Positions 26,701 to 38,603 of a stretch of 64,000 bases of DNA are shown here, in pieces (within the stretch, counting starts at the first letter, position 1; every line of letters starts with the position of its first letter). Source of the DNA: Andrena cerasifolii. Its lineage: Eukaryota; Arthropoda; Insecta; Hymenoptera; Andrenidae. Both the position numbers and the translations under genes were made by a program. The DNA is taken from positions 6,986,001-7,050,000 of the forward strand of contig NC_135133.1 in the NCBI RefSeq assembly GCF_050908995.1. Direction: 5' to 3'. The notes beneath the pieces were generated by a model that was given only the letters and a program-made list of their open reading frames with translations, did no database searches and was not told the DNA's origin.

Positions 26701-27777
26701 TGGCGGAAACGGTGTTACGGGAAGCATCGGCGAGGATATTTCTGAAAACGCGTAACGGGTTTGCCGTCAGTGGCCGGCTGTCATTCGCGTTTGTCGCGGG
26801 CGAGCAACGCGCTACATCACGTGCAGTGTAGGTCGCGAATGTTTATAAACGGAAAGGCGTAAGTGTCGGGCACCGATCGCTATCGCCACTCGATACTTGA
26901 CAATTGCGCGCGGCGGGTTAGCGCGAGGCTGAATTCCAGTGACACAGTTCGCCAGCTGAAGAACAAGGAACAGGAAACGAACGAGATCGGCTGTGTAGAA
27001 AAGGGGAAGAGAAAAGCGCAGCGTCGACTTCCGGTACGACGAGTACCGCAACGCCGGAGGAACGGCGGAGTGGGAGTAGAACGATGTAGAAAAGAGAAGA
27101 GGCGCGAGGAGCCATTTTTACAGGAGAGTCCACTAAATGTACCGTTCGAATAATGTTTCACGTACCGTTTTGCCCGCTAGACAGAGGAATCCAGCCAGCA
27201 GCTGATTTGGCCTCCCGTCCGACGGACTGTCATTTGTGACGGAGGTTCATGCACGCGTGCCCGGACGCCGCGACGATTGATACACGGCACCTGAGACCGT
27301 TGCTCGGCCGATCTCTCGCGGAAGGCTCGCCCCTTTGAGCCAACGTCGCGTCGTCTACGTTCCTTGCCGCGGAATGTGCAGCCACGGGGAGCACACTCGC
27401 GTCGGGCGTGCACGACGAGGACGACGTTAAGTCGCCGCTGATTGCCACTCGCGCGCACGCACTCACGGGCAATGGGACGTGTGTTTACACGGCACTGGCA
27501 CTGTCTCTTTCCCGCACCGCCGTTCGCCCGACACGGTTGGCTCTCTTCTTCGGCGATGACACGACGCGGAACACGGGGCCCGTAGCCCGTACACCCTTGG
27601 TCGCTGGATCACCTCGTCCCTTTTCGAGCCGTCCAATTCTCTGTTTCTCTCGTCTCGCCACCCCAACCCGCCCCGTGGCCACCCCTCCGCCCCTTCGATC
27701 CAGAGCCAGAGGAAAAGGAAGATTTGCCTGCTCCTTCCTCCGCCAACTGCCCCCGACACACTTCTAAGCCTTGCTCG
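23735..27777. other. CpG-rich intergenic region, no supported gene
   Basis: Long stretches (about 24000-25500 and 26800-27770) are rich in CpG, which produces many overlapping open frames on both strands with no recognisable domains. These may include promoters or 5' UTR exons of the divergent kinase genes at either side, but no splice-supported exon was found. I see no gene. Confidence 0.3.
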
Positions 27778-27806
27778 CTCTCTCTCTCTCTCTCTCTCTT
27801 TCTCTC
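27778..27806. repeat. CT (GA) microsatellite in a CpG-rich block
   Basis: A run of CT dinucleotides with one interruption lies in a pyrimidine-rich, CpG-rich segment (about 27500-28100). GA/CT tracts often occur at insect promoters bound by GAGA-type factors; that role here is only a possibility. Confidence 0.7.
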
Positions 27807-28254
27807 GCCTCTGCCGTTCACCTCGTCTCCGTCTCGCCCCGGCCTGCTCCCTCGTTTCCCCGCTGTTCGCTCTGTCTCTGTCCGACGACGTCGCACACCT
27901 CTTTTGCCAATCGCCTCTTCCTCGTTCCACCCGGCCAACCGGGGGCCGACCGTTTCGATCTCTCGCGCACGCCACGCACGCCCGACCGTTCACTCGCGAC
28001 CGGTGCTCGCCCGCACACTCGCGGAATTGAATTTTCTCCGAGCGATTAGATAAAACTGACGGACACCGCGAGCGTCCACGGACAGACGCGCTCGCGACAC
28101 CGTGACACGGGAAAGCTGAGAAAACGTACGCGGCGGAGCACGAGCGGCCAGCGACTGCCGTCGCGTCTGCACGGGCATGCTAGCGCCACCTGGTGCCGCG
28201 TGGAGGGGACTACTGGCGCTATCTGGCTGGCGCGAAAATTCGAAATCGTGGGAT

Positions 28255-28500
28255 GTCGATTCGGGGGATTCTCTTCGGTGGGAAGTCGATTTGGGGACTC
28301 CTTTTCGGTGGGAAGTCGATTTAAGAGCTCTTCTTGGATAGAAAATTTGATTCGGGGGCTCCTTTTCGGTACGAAGGTTGATTCTGGGGTTCCTTCTATC
28401 TGCGAAATCAAGTCGGGAGATCATCTTCGGTAGGAAGCTTGATTTGGGGGTTCCATCTCGGTGGTAAGTCGATTCGGAGACTCTTTTTCGGTGAACTACG
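28255..28500. repeat. 30-bp degenerate minisatellite (about 8 units)
   Basis: Units of the form GTCGATTTGGGGACTCC followed by TTTTCGGTGGGAA repeat every 30-31 bp. GTCGAT-like starts are seen at 28255, 28285 and 28315, with diverged versions near 28347, 28378, 28409, 28439 and 28469. On the - strand the 30-bp period keeps a frame open with ten-residue repeats (STSHRKGVPK, STSHRRESPE), but no flanking coding evidence supports translation. Confidence 0.75.
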
Positions 28501-31165
28501 GTTGAATGGTTAATAAACGGCTGCGGGGATGAATCGAGTTGATAATGTAGATTAAAATACATCATTTGGGATGCTGTATATGTGAATTATTAATATTCTT
28601 CATTTGAAATAGTAACGTTTAATAGACTTGATTTATGTATGCAAATTTATGCAGGTGCACCGCGACGACGTTCGGTTTAATTTATTCAGTACTCGCTGAA
28701 ACAGGGATCGGTGAATACGACGGAAGACATCGCGCGGGTTATCGACTGAGTCGCTGGACTAACACTGACGAGAAGAGGAGACTGTTCAACTGAGCGGCGA
28801 GAGATGTCCGTAGCGTTTAAGAACCATCGATCGGGGGATAATTTTAAATTTGTTCCGCTATTAATTAGGTAAATTGATTGTGTAACTTGTTATGAAAGTT
28901 TATGTGCAGTAAACAACGAGTTGTTATATTGCGCATTATTCAATATACCGTTCAATAAGTATGCATTTAGTGAGAGTGTGCCCGGAGTAAATTCTAAAAT
29001 ACATTTCTTCGAGTGTATATATTACAGACAGAAGTTAGCAGGTGAAACAAGCTTTAATTTCAGAAAGACCTCAAATCCAACATTACTTAACCGCTTTCAA
29101 ACCTCTCACGTATCCGATATTTCAGCAAAAGTCACACGCTATTAAACCAGGCATACCGCATACGCTAAAAGTATTCCTACTCAGTGACAAATGAGACGAC
29201 TCTTATAGATTCGTCGAAATAGGGCTACACAAATTTCGTAGACGCCACGCAATCCGCCCGAATATTTCCCCGAAACTGTCTCCTCCCGCGTAAACGAATC
29301 GATTCGCGCTACTTCTCCGATCCATTCCTTCCTCCTCCCTCGTGCAAAATATCTCCGTTCTTTTCCCTCGGTGGCACCGTTTGCGCGGGTGGAAATAACA
29401 CGCGAATTAGTCATCGTTCCCATAAAGCACGGTGAAAAGCCCATAGCGTCGCGACGCAGACGCATAAATTTCCCCGGGGGGCGCGGAGGATACACCGACG
29501 ACCACCTTCCGCCACGTGGTTCCGTGCAAAAATGCGATGCTCAACGATGGCCGCGAGCGACTTCTACGCAAACACACGAAACACGCGCCGTTTCCGACGA
29601 TGCCCCCGGGATCTATAGGTCGTCGCCGACGACGACAACGACGACGTCCGCGTCGAGGCGTCAGCGCGCGGCCAAGCCGGCTCGGCGCCAAAATCAGCTC
29701 GCCAGTCGCGCTTTCCGGTCGGTGTTTTATAAATACTGCAGACACTCGAAGAGTGCAGCGAACACGGGAGCCGCTGTAAAATCAGAAATCTCGACGGGCA
29801 CAGTTGCGGCTGCTTTGCACGACCCTATCGATTTATTCTCGCGTCGTTAGATAAACCGATTCCTCCCGTATGTACGCGGACTCGCGGCAGCGTGGGCCTC
29901 CTTAAAGTGTGCCGAGAGTGTGGTGACATTTTCGTGGATTAATTGTGGCCCGGGTTCGCAAGCGAATTCTCGGGACCAAGTGCCAGCGAATTGCGCGAGT
30001 GCGTGGACGAAAGTCGAGGCGGAAGATTCTGGTGAATTGTAGGTGGTCCGAGAGTTGTGATAAGGAAAGATGGACTGATACTTTTGGTGCCATTTGTTTC
30101 TGGGGGAGTAAGAGCATCGCACTGCGAAGATTCTTCATATCTTTCGGTATGAGCTGATATAGACCTGTTACAGTATTTGAATTTTTGTATTCGATTTAGG
30201 AATTCTAGGCAAGATCTTCAGGATCGTGTTACCTACTTCTTTTGGCCATATGGTTAAAGTTATTTTTATTCGACTAGATCGATCAGTGAAGGTTTCCTCA
30301 ATCCACTGATTTTAAGGTATTCTATTTATTACGCAGTTAATTCAATGCTTCTTTACACAATTAGACCAATAGTTCAGCATTTTTCTGTTACGTTACGCAC
30401 GTTTTTTGGACCTGCCGTCACGTTTCGAGATGGATCGGGTGGAGAAAATTTTTAGAGAAAGCAGAGGAATGTTCGATGAATACGCGGGCGATATAGACAT
30501 CGTAATTTGGCGAATGAAGAGGTTTGTGTGCACCGGGCGAGATTTGTAGCGTTTCCGTTTGCTCATCTTGCGCAACAATTATCGCGGATCGAAAATACGA
30601 GCTTAAGCTCTGTAGAAAAGAAAATAGCCTCGGCGAGGAATTACCTAGAAACAATTTATTTCAAGTACTAACGCGCTGCTATGATTTATGACCAGGAATC
30701 TATAACGCTATTCTGGTCCACGACACGCGCACTCCAGAATAGCCATCTTTTCAGAATACTCGAGACACACTGTGCCATTCCTTGACTAATTAACAATTCC
30801 TCCTACTTAAGGAGGGAGCCTGGTTTAGAACGCGATGATTTTTAAGAATTATTTTCTCAACAAATATAAAAGGCGAGTCTTTCCAAAACTTTAAGAGTGT
30901 TTTACTGTATATATTCAGGCAACAAGAAAACGTTTTTTATTCAAGAATAATTCATTTAATATTGTTTTATTGCGTATCCAATTTTTGCCTGAAATAAGAA
31001 AGCCGAAGTTTTTCTTAATTGACATGAACTGTATCGTGGATGTATTAAAAAAATAAGAAAAAATTGACTAGGTTTTATGGAAAAAAATGGTTGAAGTTAA
31101 TTGCTGCATAAATGTTTTTCATTCATCGACGATGGTTGGTCAGTATGTAACTAAAAAGCGGCGGG
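28501..31165. other. Intergenic region, no supported gene
   Basis: No gene is recognised. Two CpG-rich patches (about 29250-29900 and 29940-30100) carry overlapping open frames without known motifs. The rest is AT-rich and featureless. Confidence 0.3.
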
Positions 31166-31286
31166 TGAAATCAATCGGTCAAATAAATTTTTCTCTATCC
31201 TATACGCAAGTTTAGAAAATGTGGTTTCGAGAAAACCGCGTTTAAAGTTTTCGACCGTACCTATACATATCTGCGCGACACGCATC
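31166..31286 (-). repeat. Dispersed repeat, copy B
   Basis: The complement of this segment aligns with 12254-12373. It has TTTGACCGATTGATTTCA against TTGACTGATTCATTCCA, and AAAACTTTAAACGCGGTTTTC against AAAACTTTAAACGCGTTTTTC. Its ends are not sharply defined and the element class is unknown. Confidence 0.5.
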
Positions 31287-32749
31287 TGTTAAGTCAGCTG
31301 TATCTATGAAGCTACCTTCGAATTTCTGTCTGTAACTTTGGGAATATGTACATCCTCCATGAGTATTACTATCGATTCGTTTCAGCGTCCTAAACCAGGT
31401 TCACCCCTTAAACAGCGTTGAAAGCCACTAAAAAGTAACAGTTGAATTTACTCAGAAGTATGCATCTACCCACGAAAAACACCTAACACCACTTTTCACT
31501 TTCTGCACTACAGTTTATTTTTCTTATTTCCCACCCCTCGCGTTCCTCGGCACTATTTTCTCCAATCGCATCGATACATTTTTCCACGCGTGCACCCTCC
31601 TGAAACATTCACATGGCGAAATCGTGTTTCCCATTTAAAAGTAGCTGAACGCGGGCCTGTAACGCGATACGCGCGTACGAAGTATCTCTTTCCGTCAAGA
31701 CGAAGTAACACCCCGGCCCAGCGAGGCGTCATTCACGGAACTTTTTCTCCCTTCATTCATGGAATGCCCGTGCCATTTTCGCAGCGCTTACGAGCCTTGC
31801 AAGTCCATGAAAACGCGTCGTTGCCCTGCACGCGCACAAAGGGCGCATTATCTGAAACTTACGCCTTCGCTTTGTGGAACCGCGCGCACGTGATCGCGGT
31901 TTAAGTGACTTTCGACAAACTTCCCGCCGCTCCTCGCCGCGTTCCTCTTTCCTCTACCCCGGCCGATGCTTTAATTCGCAACGGGAGCCCCGGCGCGGCG
32001 CTCCCATTCTCAACGCTCTAAACTTCTCCTACCAAAGGAAAAGTACTGTAACTCTCCGCGGAATTTCACACTCGCGAAACCCCCTCGAGCAAAATTACAA
32101 ATTACAATGTCTGAAGATCCTAATTCTGTTCGCTTGCAGTGTCTACTCAGGGAATTAAGTCTCGCAGGTATACTGGTTCTAGGAGCGGCGTTAATCGAAG
32201 CGCTAAATCGTTACGAAGACTCGATGACAATGCGGGCCGTGAAACTACGTCGCCGACGGCTCGCCGCGAAATGACAGACCGTGAGGACCGCGATCTCTTC
32301 GTCAACCACACCGAATCGTTAAACGCGTTTCCAACTTTTGGCTTCCGCTCGAGCCTGTGGCGCACGATCGACGACCGCCCGTCAGAATGAGCTTAATGAA
32401 GAAGGCCATCGGCGGCTCCATTCACAGGATACGAGAGTTCGAGCTCGAGAAGGTAACTGAATCGCCAACCGAACCTCCCCCGCGATACTTCTACCGCTCC
32501 TTTCCTTCCTCGTCGATCTCTCGGTGCCTCGAGTGGCCGGCTGGTAATAGAATTTTTCCAGGGGCGATAATTAATATGCTGAACGAAATTGGGTAGATCG
32601 TGGATGAGACGATTAATCGACTGACCCATTTCGTGGACTGGTCTGATCAAAAGCTTAACCGTGAATTTCCAAGAGGAATTAGATTCCACAGTAAAAATAA
32701 ACCTCGAATTTGAAATATCAAAAAAATTCAGAGAAGAGTTCCATAGTTT

Positions 32750-32892
32750 AGGTTTTCCTATACGCGACTAGACGCAACGCGAAGAATTTCAAAGTCGATT
32801 TTCTGGAAAATCAAGCGCAATGTAAAAAGAAAAGTTACTGTTCGAACTTTGAAATTCTTCACGTTTCGTTCAGTCGCTTATAGGAAAACCTA
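32750..32892. repeat. Foldback element: 49-bp inverted arms, 45-bp loop
   Basis: The left arm (32750-32798) begins TAGGTTTTCCTATACGCGAC. The right arm (32844-32892) is its reverse complement with 42 of 49 positions matching. A transcript would form a long hairpin. It may be a small MITE with long arms or a hairpin-RNA source; no target-site duplication is evident. Confidence 0.75.
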
Positions 32893-34177
32893 CCCTTGCG
32901 GTTCTTTGGCGAATTGAATTTAGAGGCAGAAAATTACAAACAGTCCTGACTGCTGGTTCCCCTGCGCCGTGTCGGCCGATGAATCACGAGCAGAATGTTG
33001 AAAATTCGATGAATCTTCGAAGCGAGCCCAATGATCCAGCCGCCGTAAAATTGTCTCCTAAGCGATCGTCTTTGCTGAACGATGGACGTTTAAATTACCC
33101 GTGGACGGGCGGATAACGTAGTGGTAATTCGCAGCCGAGTTTCCAGCCACGAGCCGTCGCGATCCAGAAATAGTGGCCGCGTGTACAACATTTACATCTA
33201 AGCGGAGCAAGCCGGGCGATCTCCTCCCGCCTGGCACTAAACCAACTTTCCCTCGATCCTCGGTTTATGACAATAAGCGACGCGGTTGTAACCTTTAACA
33301 CTCCGGCAAGTCGCACGGGGTGGCTGCTCGCGGTGCAGCCGTTGTTCCAAAGGACAAGCGGTGAATCGTGATCCTCCCGCGTGTTTCGAAAGACTTCGGA
33401 AAATCGGGAACACCGTCGGCGCTCTATCGGCTCTCGGACGCCGTTCGCCGCTTCGCTCCGCGGTGGAGGGAGACTTTGACGTGACAGAAATGTGTCACGA
33501 TGAACGGGACACTTTGTTCTCCTTCTGCGCTCTGAAATATTCACCGTGGAGACTGGACTCCGAGGCAACGCCAATATCACGCCGCTGCCCGAGCACTTTG
33601 CAGTACCTACAAACCGAAGTGAATCCAATTTAGGAAGTTGCTCCTGCCCCGCTAACAAGTCCGAGCATCCACTAATTAGCATTACCGTCAAGCCCACTCG
33701 CGGAGTCTCCAACAATTTCGAATGCAAGCACCGAGCTCGACGAGTCCACCGCGCCGAGCTCTCCTTCGCCAATGAAACAAGGCACTTCCACTTGTAGCGA
33801 GTATCGGCGAGTCTGCAACAGATCTCACCCTCGATAATTCACAGCCCCGTCGCATGTCCACTGTCAAACACTCTGCTAGTCTAAAAGCAGGCCACCGCTT
33901 CTTTGAGGCGCGCGGGGCGTGTCGACGACGGGTCGCGGTTGCAGCGCTAAATTATGCATCGACTCCGCGAATCCGACTTCCGGATACCCTTGCAGCCAGA
34001 GCCACCCCCGATCGTCCTCCGTTATCCGTCGATCTCGCGGCGCGATCGAAACGTGCCCGACGAACGAACCGTGTCGCGAGTCGAATTAAAAATAGATTGC
34101 CGAGGCGTCGTGCTCCTCCACGTTGCTAGCCACGGAGCCGACCTCCGCGCGCCAGCCAAATCCAGTCGAGGGATGCG
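32893..34177. other. Upstream region of the meng-po gene
   Basis: No separate gene is recognised. The CpG-rich sequence directly upstream of 34178 presumably holds the 5' UTR and possibly the promoter. An in-frame TAG at 34127-34129 limits any simple upstream extension of the coding exon. An upstream coding exon spliced into 34130-34177 cannot be excluded. Confidence 0.3.
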
Positions 34178-37100
34178 ATGCAGCTGTTCCGTCGCCGCTC
34201 GCGTCCACGTCCCGTCGCGACCCGCGAGCCCGTGGCCACAGCTGAGCCGGACTTTCTTCTGGAACAGGTGAACCTGATCGACGAGTTCGATATCCTGCAG
34301 ATAGTCGGCGAAGGATGGTTCGGCAAGATCCTGCTGACAGAGCATCGCAGCACCCAGACCGAGATGGTCCTGAAGGCGCTGCCCAAGGCGTACACGGGCA
34401 TCACGGACTTCTTTCGCGAGTTCCATTACGGGCTGCACCTGGCAGCGCACAGGAACATCATCACCACCTACGACGTGGCTTTCGAGACTGCGGGCTTCTA
34501 TGTCTTCAGCCAGGAGTACGCTCCGCTCGGTGAGTTCAGAGGAATTTAGGGAATCTTTACGGCTGCTTCGGGATGCTAGCTTGTTGGATGTCTGTCGGTT
34601 GTTATAAGGGTAGATTTTATACTGGGATCTTGATATTTAGCCGCTCCACTCCCGAACCACTCGGCGACGGATAAAAAAACACTGGCGCGTTTATACGCTG
34701 GATTGATTTATCGCGTGTCGCTTTGAGTCTGGACCGCTTGCCCCAATTAAGAGGCAGCTAAAATTACGCTCGGTGCTTTCTCGAACGCTTCACGCTTGAC
34801 ATTAACCCTGCGACACCGCTTTGTTCTTGAACGGCGGCCGTAGGAACATCAGTGAAATCAAACGGAAAGTGAATATTGTAATAGGACGTGCGAACTGTAT
34901 GAAATATTGATTACGGTAGCGTGGAAAGTTGGGTGTTTCGCAGGAACTTTTGCTTTGGTGTTGAAGTAGAGTAAATAGTACCGGAGTACCTGCTAATAGC
35001 GCAGTTCTCCATCTCGCTCGGATTAGGTGTTTCTGTTAACACATCCAAGGCAATTCCTGCCGCAATTACTTCCCTAATTTATGCTTCAACTTTCAGGAGA
35101 TCTGACGTCCAACGTGACAGAGACAGGCTTGGGCGAATTGCACGCGAAGAGGGTCGCCAGGCAGCTGGCCGCGGCGGTGCATCACATTCACAGCCGCGAA
35201 TTGGTGCACCGCGACATCAAGCTGGACAACATCCTCGTGTTCCGGAGCGACTTCTCGCGGATCAAGCTCTGCGACTTCGGCGAGACCAGGCGGATGAACA
35301 CCGTGGTGCGGCGGCACAACGAATGGCTGCCATACTCGCCGCCCGAGGTATTGCAGATCGACACTGACGAGACGTACAAGTAATTATACGCTTGACCATT
35401 ACCAGCAATTACCGCGTCCCCGAGATCCCCCTGCGCGCTCGGAACTTTGGCTAGAATCATTGAGCGCTCGAGATCGCGAGGCATCGATTTAACCACAAGT
35501 TTGGGCGATCAGTGGCCCAAGATGGAAGTTTAAATCTGTGCTTTCACGATTCACCGAGAGCGAGGGAAGCAGAAAGTGTAGTAAATTACAGAAAGTAAAC
35601 GATCAGAGCCGTGGTTCGCGCGAGCATGAATGAGAAAGAGCGTGCGCGCGCGCTTGATACCTATTTAGAATATTACGTTCGACATTTTTCAGAGCACTCA
35701 CGTCGCACGACGTCTGGCAATTCGGCATTGTCCTATTTGTCTGTCTGACCGGATGCTTGCCGTGGCAGAAGGCGGCGTTGGACGATCCACGGTATACCAG
35801 ATATCAAAACTGGCACAACGCGACGCTGAACATAGCCAAGAAACCGAAATTATTTCAGCTGATCAGCTCGCGGGCGCAGAGGTCAGTTTCTTCCTCGAGC
35901 AGGCGCCAGCGGTGCACCGTATTTCCACGAACTCTCTTGACTTTTCTGAAAAGCACAGCTCTCTGAATGGTCCATTCCCACATGGAAGCGGAGGAAGTTA
36001 ATAACAGGGGGAGGGTTTCGGGATTGATTCGAACGCGTTCAAATAATCAAGAGGGTTCGTAGACGATTATAGACTGCGCTCTCAGGGGGTTACTCTTTTA
36101 GCTGTGGTTTATTTTCGAAATAAGCATGAGGACGATGACGGACGCTACACCTAACTCCGTGTTGAATAGTCTGATGTCTCAATGAGGATGGAATTATTAA
36201 ATGCGAGAAATAGAGGGACCTGCTGTAGTATAATCGGCAGTGCCGTATGTAGTAGCATTTCTGGTTGACTAATAGTATCCAACAGTTTCGAATTAGTTGG
36301 CATATAATTAGTGTTTTTCCCTATACATTCCCAAAATATGGCCCGCAGCAAACAAGTTATGACAGTTTGCCTACGAATACCTATTCAATGTTGATTAATT
36401 AAGAAAAAAGTTACAACGATGATACTACATTGGGCCAACCGAAGTAGGCCAACATTTAATTGTTGTGTTAGCTTTGCTACACCCAAAAACCTGTTATTAT
36501 ATTCCAAGTTGAGTGTTTTCTTTTCTTATTTACAAATAAGTAATTATTTACATTGCAGTTTGTTAATGTCGGTTCAGGAACACTTCTAATCGTTGGTCAA
36601 CCGATAACGCGTTAATGGCCCCTTAAAAATGCCAACAAATAATTTCTTCAACAAAAAAATATGATTTTATGCAAATACTATTTTTTCTGTCATGTATACA
36701 GGGTGTCCCAGCACATTTGCCACCTCGGCATTTTCCTTAAATCCGCCACTGATAATCTAGGCGCCACTAGAACCATCCAGGTTACTTTAGTTAAAATCAT
36801 TCTAGAGTCTACCATCGGTTCCTTGATAGCCCCATTAATTAAACACCGTCTGCAACGCTACCTTCCCCAAAATGTAGCGATTTTATCAGCGTCCCGTCGG
36901 TCCGAAGCTAATTTCCGGTCTCCTTAACGATACTGCTCGCTGTTCCTCAGGATGTTCAAGCGACTGCTGGACCCTAAGGCAGAGAAGCGGCCCGCCAGCG
37001 TCTTGGAGGTAAACAAATACGTGGAGGACAGGTGGCTGGCGAAGCTGGGCGCCGAGAAGGCCTTGAACGGTAACAATCGATCGAAATTAAAGGCTACGTG

Positions 37101-38603
37101 GCCCCCCTCTCGTGCCTGCTCCATTGATTCAACGTTTGCACAGGTGGCGCCGACGAGAGGGACGAACTTTGCCCTTCGATGTACAGCTTCCACAGCTCCC
37201 TCGAGGAGAAGAATCAACTGCTCCACACCCTGACCACGTACGGGATCGAGACGACGGTGGACAGAGCGAAGAAGAAGGACCGCATTCGGGAATGGATCCA
37301 AGCCAGCGCGATTGCCGAGGAGTACGAGGAAGATGAGTCCGACTTGAACGAGGACATCCGCATTCTTGAGGACGAGGACGAGGAGCCAGCCTCTATGAAG
37401 GGCAGACACTTCCCCGAGACGCGCCCCGTCGTCAAGACAAGCGAGCATAAAAGGCACAAGAGTAGAACACACGGATCGGCGACCAGAAGGCGACAGTCCG
37501 TCAAGCCTACGGAACGAAAAATCCCATTCGCGCCACAAGTGGCCGAGGAGAGAGAGACAATCGCGCGGTTCGCCAGCTTCCCCAACGGCGATCCGAGCCT
37601 GGCGATCTCAAAGAACGGGACCAACGGCAGCCTGGTGCCCCCGATGACGCTACAAAAGCAAGACTCCACCTTGGACGAGAGCAGATCGATCGGCAACGTG
37701 AATGGCCACGTCGTAAATAATTCTCCATCCAGCAGTCTGAACGTTTCCCGTGACAGCTCGCTACCCACGACCAGCGGTGGCTTCAGTCCCAATCCACCAG
37801 CCTCGGAGGAGGCTCCCGCGAGCTCCGCGGCTCAAGACCGGACGATGGTAACGCACGGTGACGTCGAGGGGGATCGAAGTTCGGCGAGGAGCCCGCAGAT
37901 CCCGGCGAGGAGGCATCGCTCGCAAACTGCCCCGTTTCCGGCCCCGACGTCGCCTGTGCTGAACGGAAGCCGGGCGGAATCGACGAGGAGGAGCCAGTCG
38001 GCCACAGCGCTGCCGACCACGCAGACCGACAGGTCGGCGTTGCCTACGGGCCGGCAGGAGAGGTCCGCCCCGAGGGCCGAGAATCGATCCGCGACGCAAT
38101 CAATGTCTCGAGTAGAAAATCAATCCGTGGTAATGCCGCCAGGGGTGGCTCGAGTGGAGAGTCAATCGAGTAACGCTTCGCCCGTGGCCCGAAACGAGAA
38201 GTCCACGGCCGGGCCGGCGCCACTCGCGAATCCGCTGACCATGTCGGTTGCCTCTCATCTGGTCCTGCAGAGCTTCAACGCGCTGCAAGGGATGAGCGTC
38301 GCCAGCGCCGGCGACGCGGTTAATCATCCCGGTACCGGCTTAGCGTCGAACCTGCACGTTAGCCCGAAGAACAGCCCATCCTCCACGCCGGCCAGGATCA
38401 TCACCCCGAAGAACAGCCCCACTACAACCCCGGCGAGAACGTCGACGCCGCCGAGGCCCAAAATTGGCCACAGGGCTGAAGAGACGTTTGGCTACGGCAA
38501 GGATCCATTTGAACACTACGGTATCGCGCAGGGAGTGATCCTGAGGGCTGAGAACGTTCGACGGGGGTCGCTGGAAAGCGCTAGCCGATCCGTCAGCAAT
38601 TGA
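34178..38603 (+). CDS. mngp: meng-po / SBK1-type serine/threonine kinase, complete
   Basis: This is a kinase of the SBK family, known in insects as meng-po. Five coding exons are 34178-34529, 35097-35379, 35693-35881, 36951-37069 and 37144-38603. Introns are GT-AG and phases are consistent, giving 800 codons. Kinase domain: about residues 36-310, with glycine loop IVGEGWFGKILL, Lys66 in MVLKALPK, the hinge-like QEYAPLGDL, VHRDIKLDNIL with Asp157, DFG at 177-179, PPE in place of APE (YSPPEVLQ), and DVWQFGIVLFVCLTGCLPW. A conserved block MYSFHSSLEEKNQ starts at residue 327, followed by an acidic EDESDLNEDIRILEDEDEEP stretch. A long Ser/Pro-rich disordered tail carries two copies of a PKNSP..TPAR motif near residues 719-750. 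The start is the first in-frame ATG after an upstream TAG, so it is plausible but not proven. In Drosophila this kinase is reported to act on CREB-dependent memory; that role is only transferred here by family. Confidence 0.9.

Noticed and set aside
27463..27993. 176-codon - strand frame rich in Arg/Glu
   Set aside because: The composition comes from the CT/GA-rich tract (RERERERE-like), which is a simple repeat rather than a protein signal.
36421..36730. Possible transposon remnants in meng-po intron 3 (TTGGGCCAACCGAAG, CAGGGTGTCCCA)
   Set aside because: The motifs resemble ends of mariner-like and other insect elements, but I could not find matching inverted ends or target duplications.
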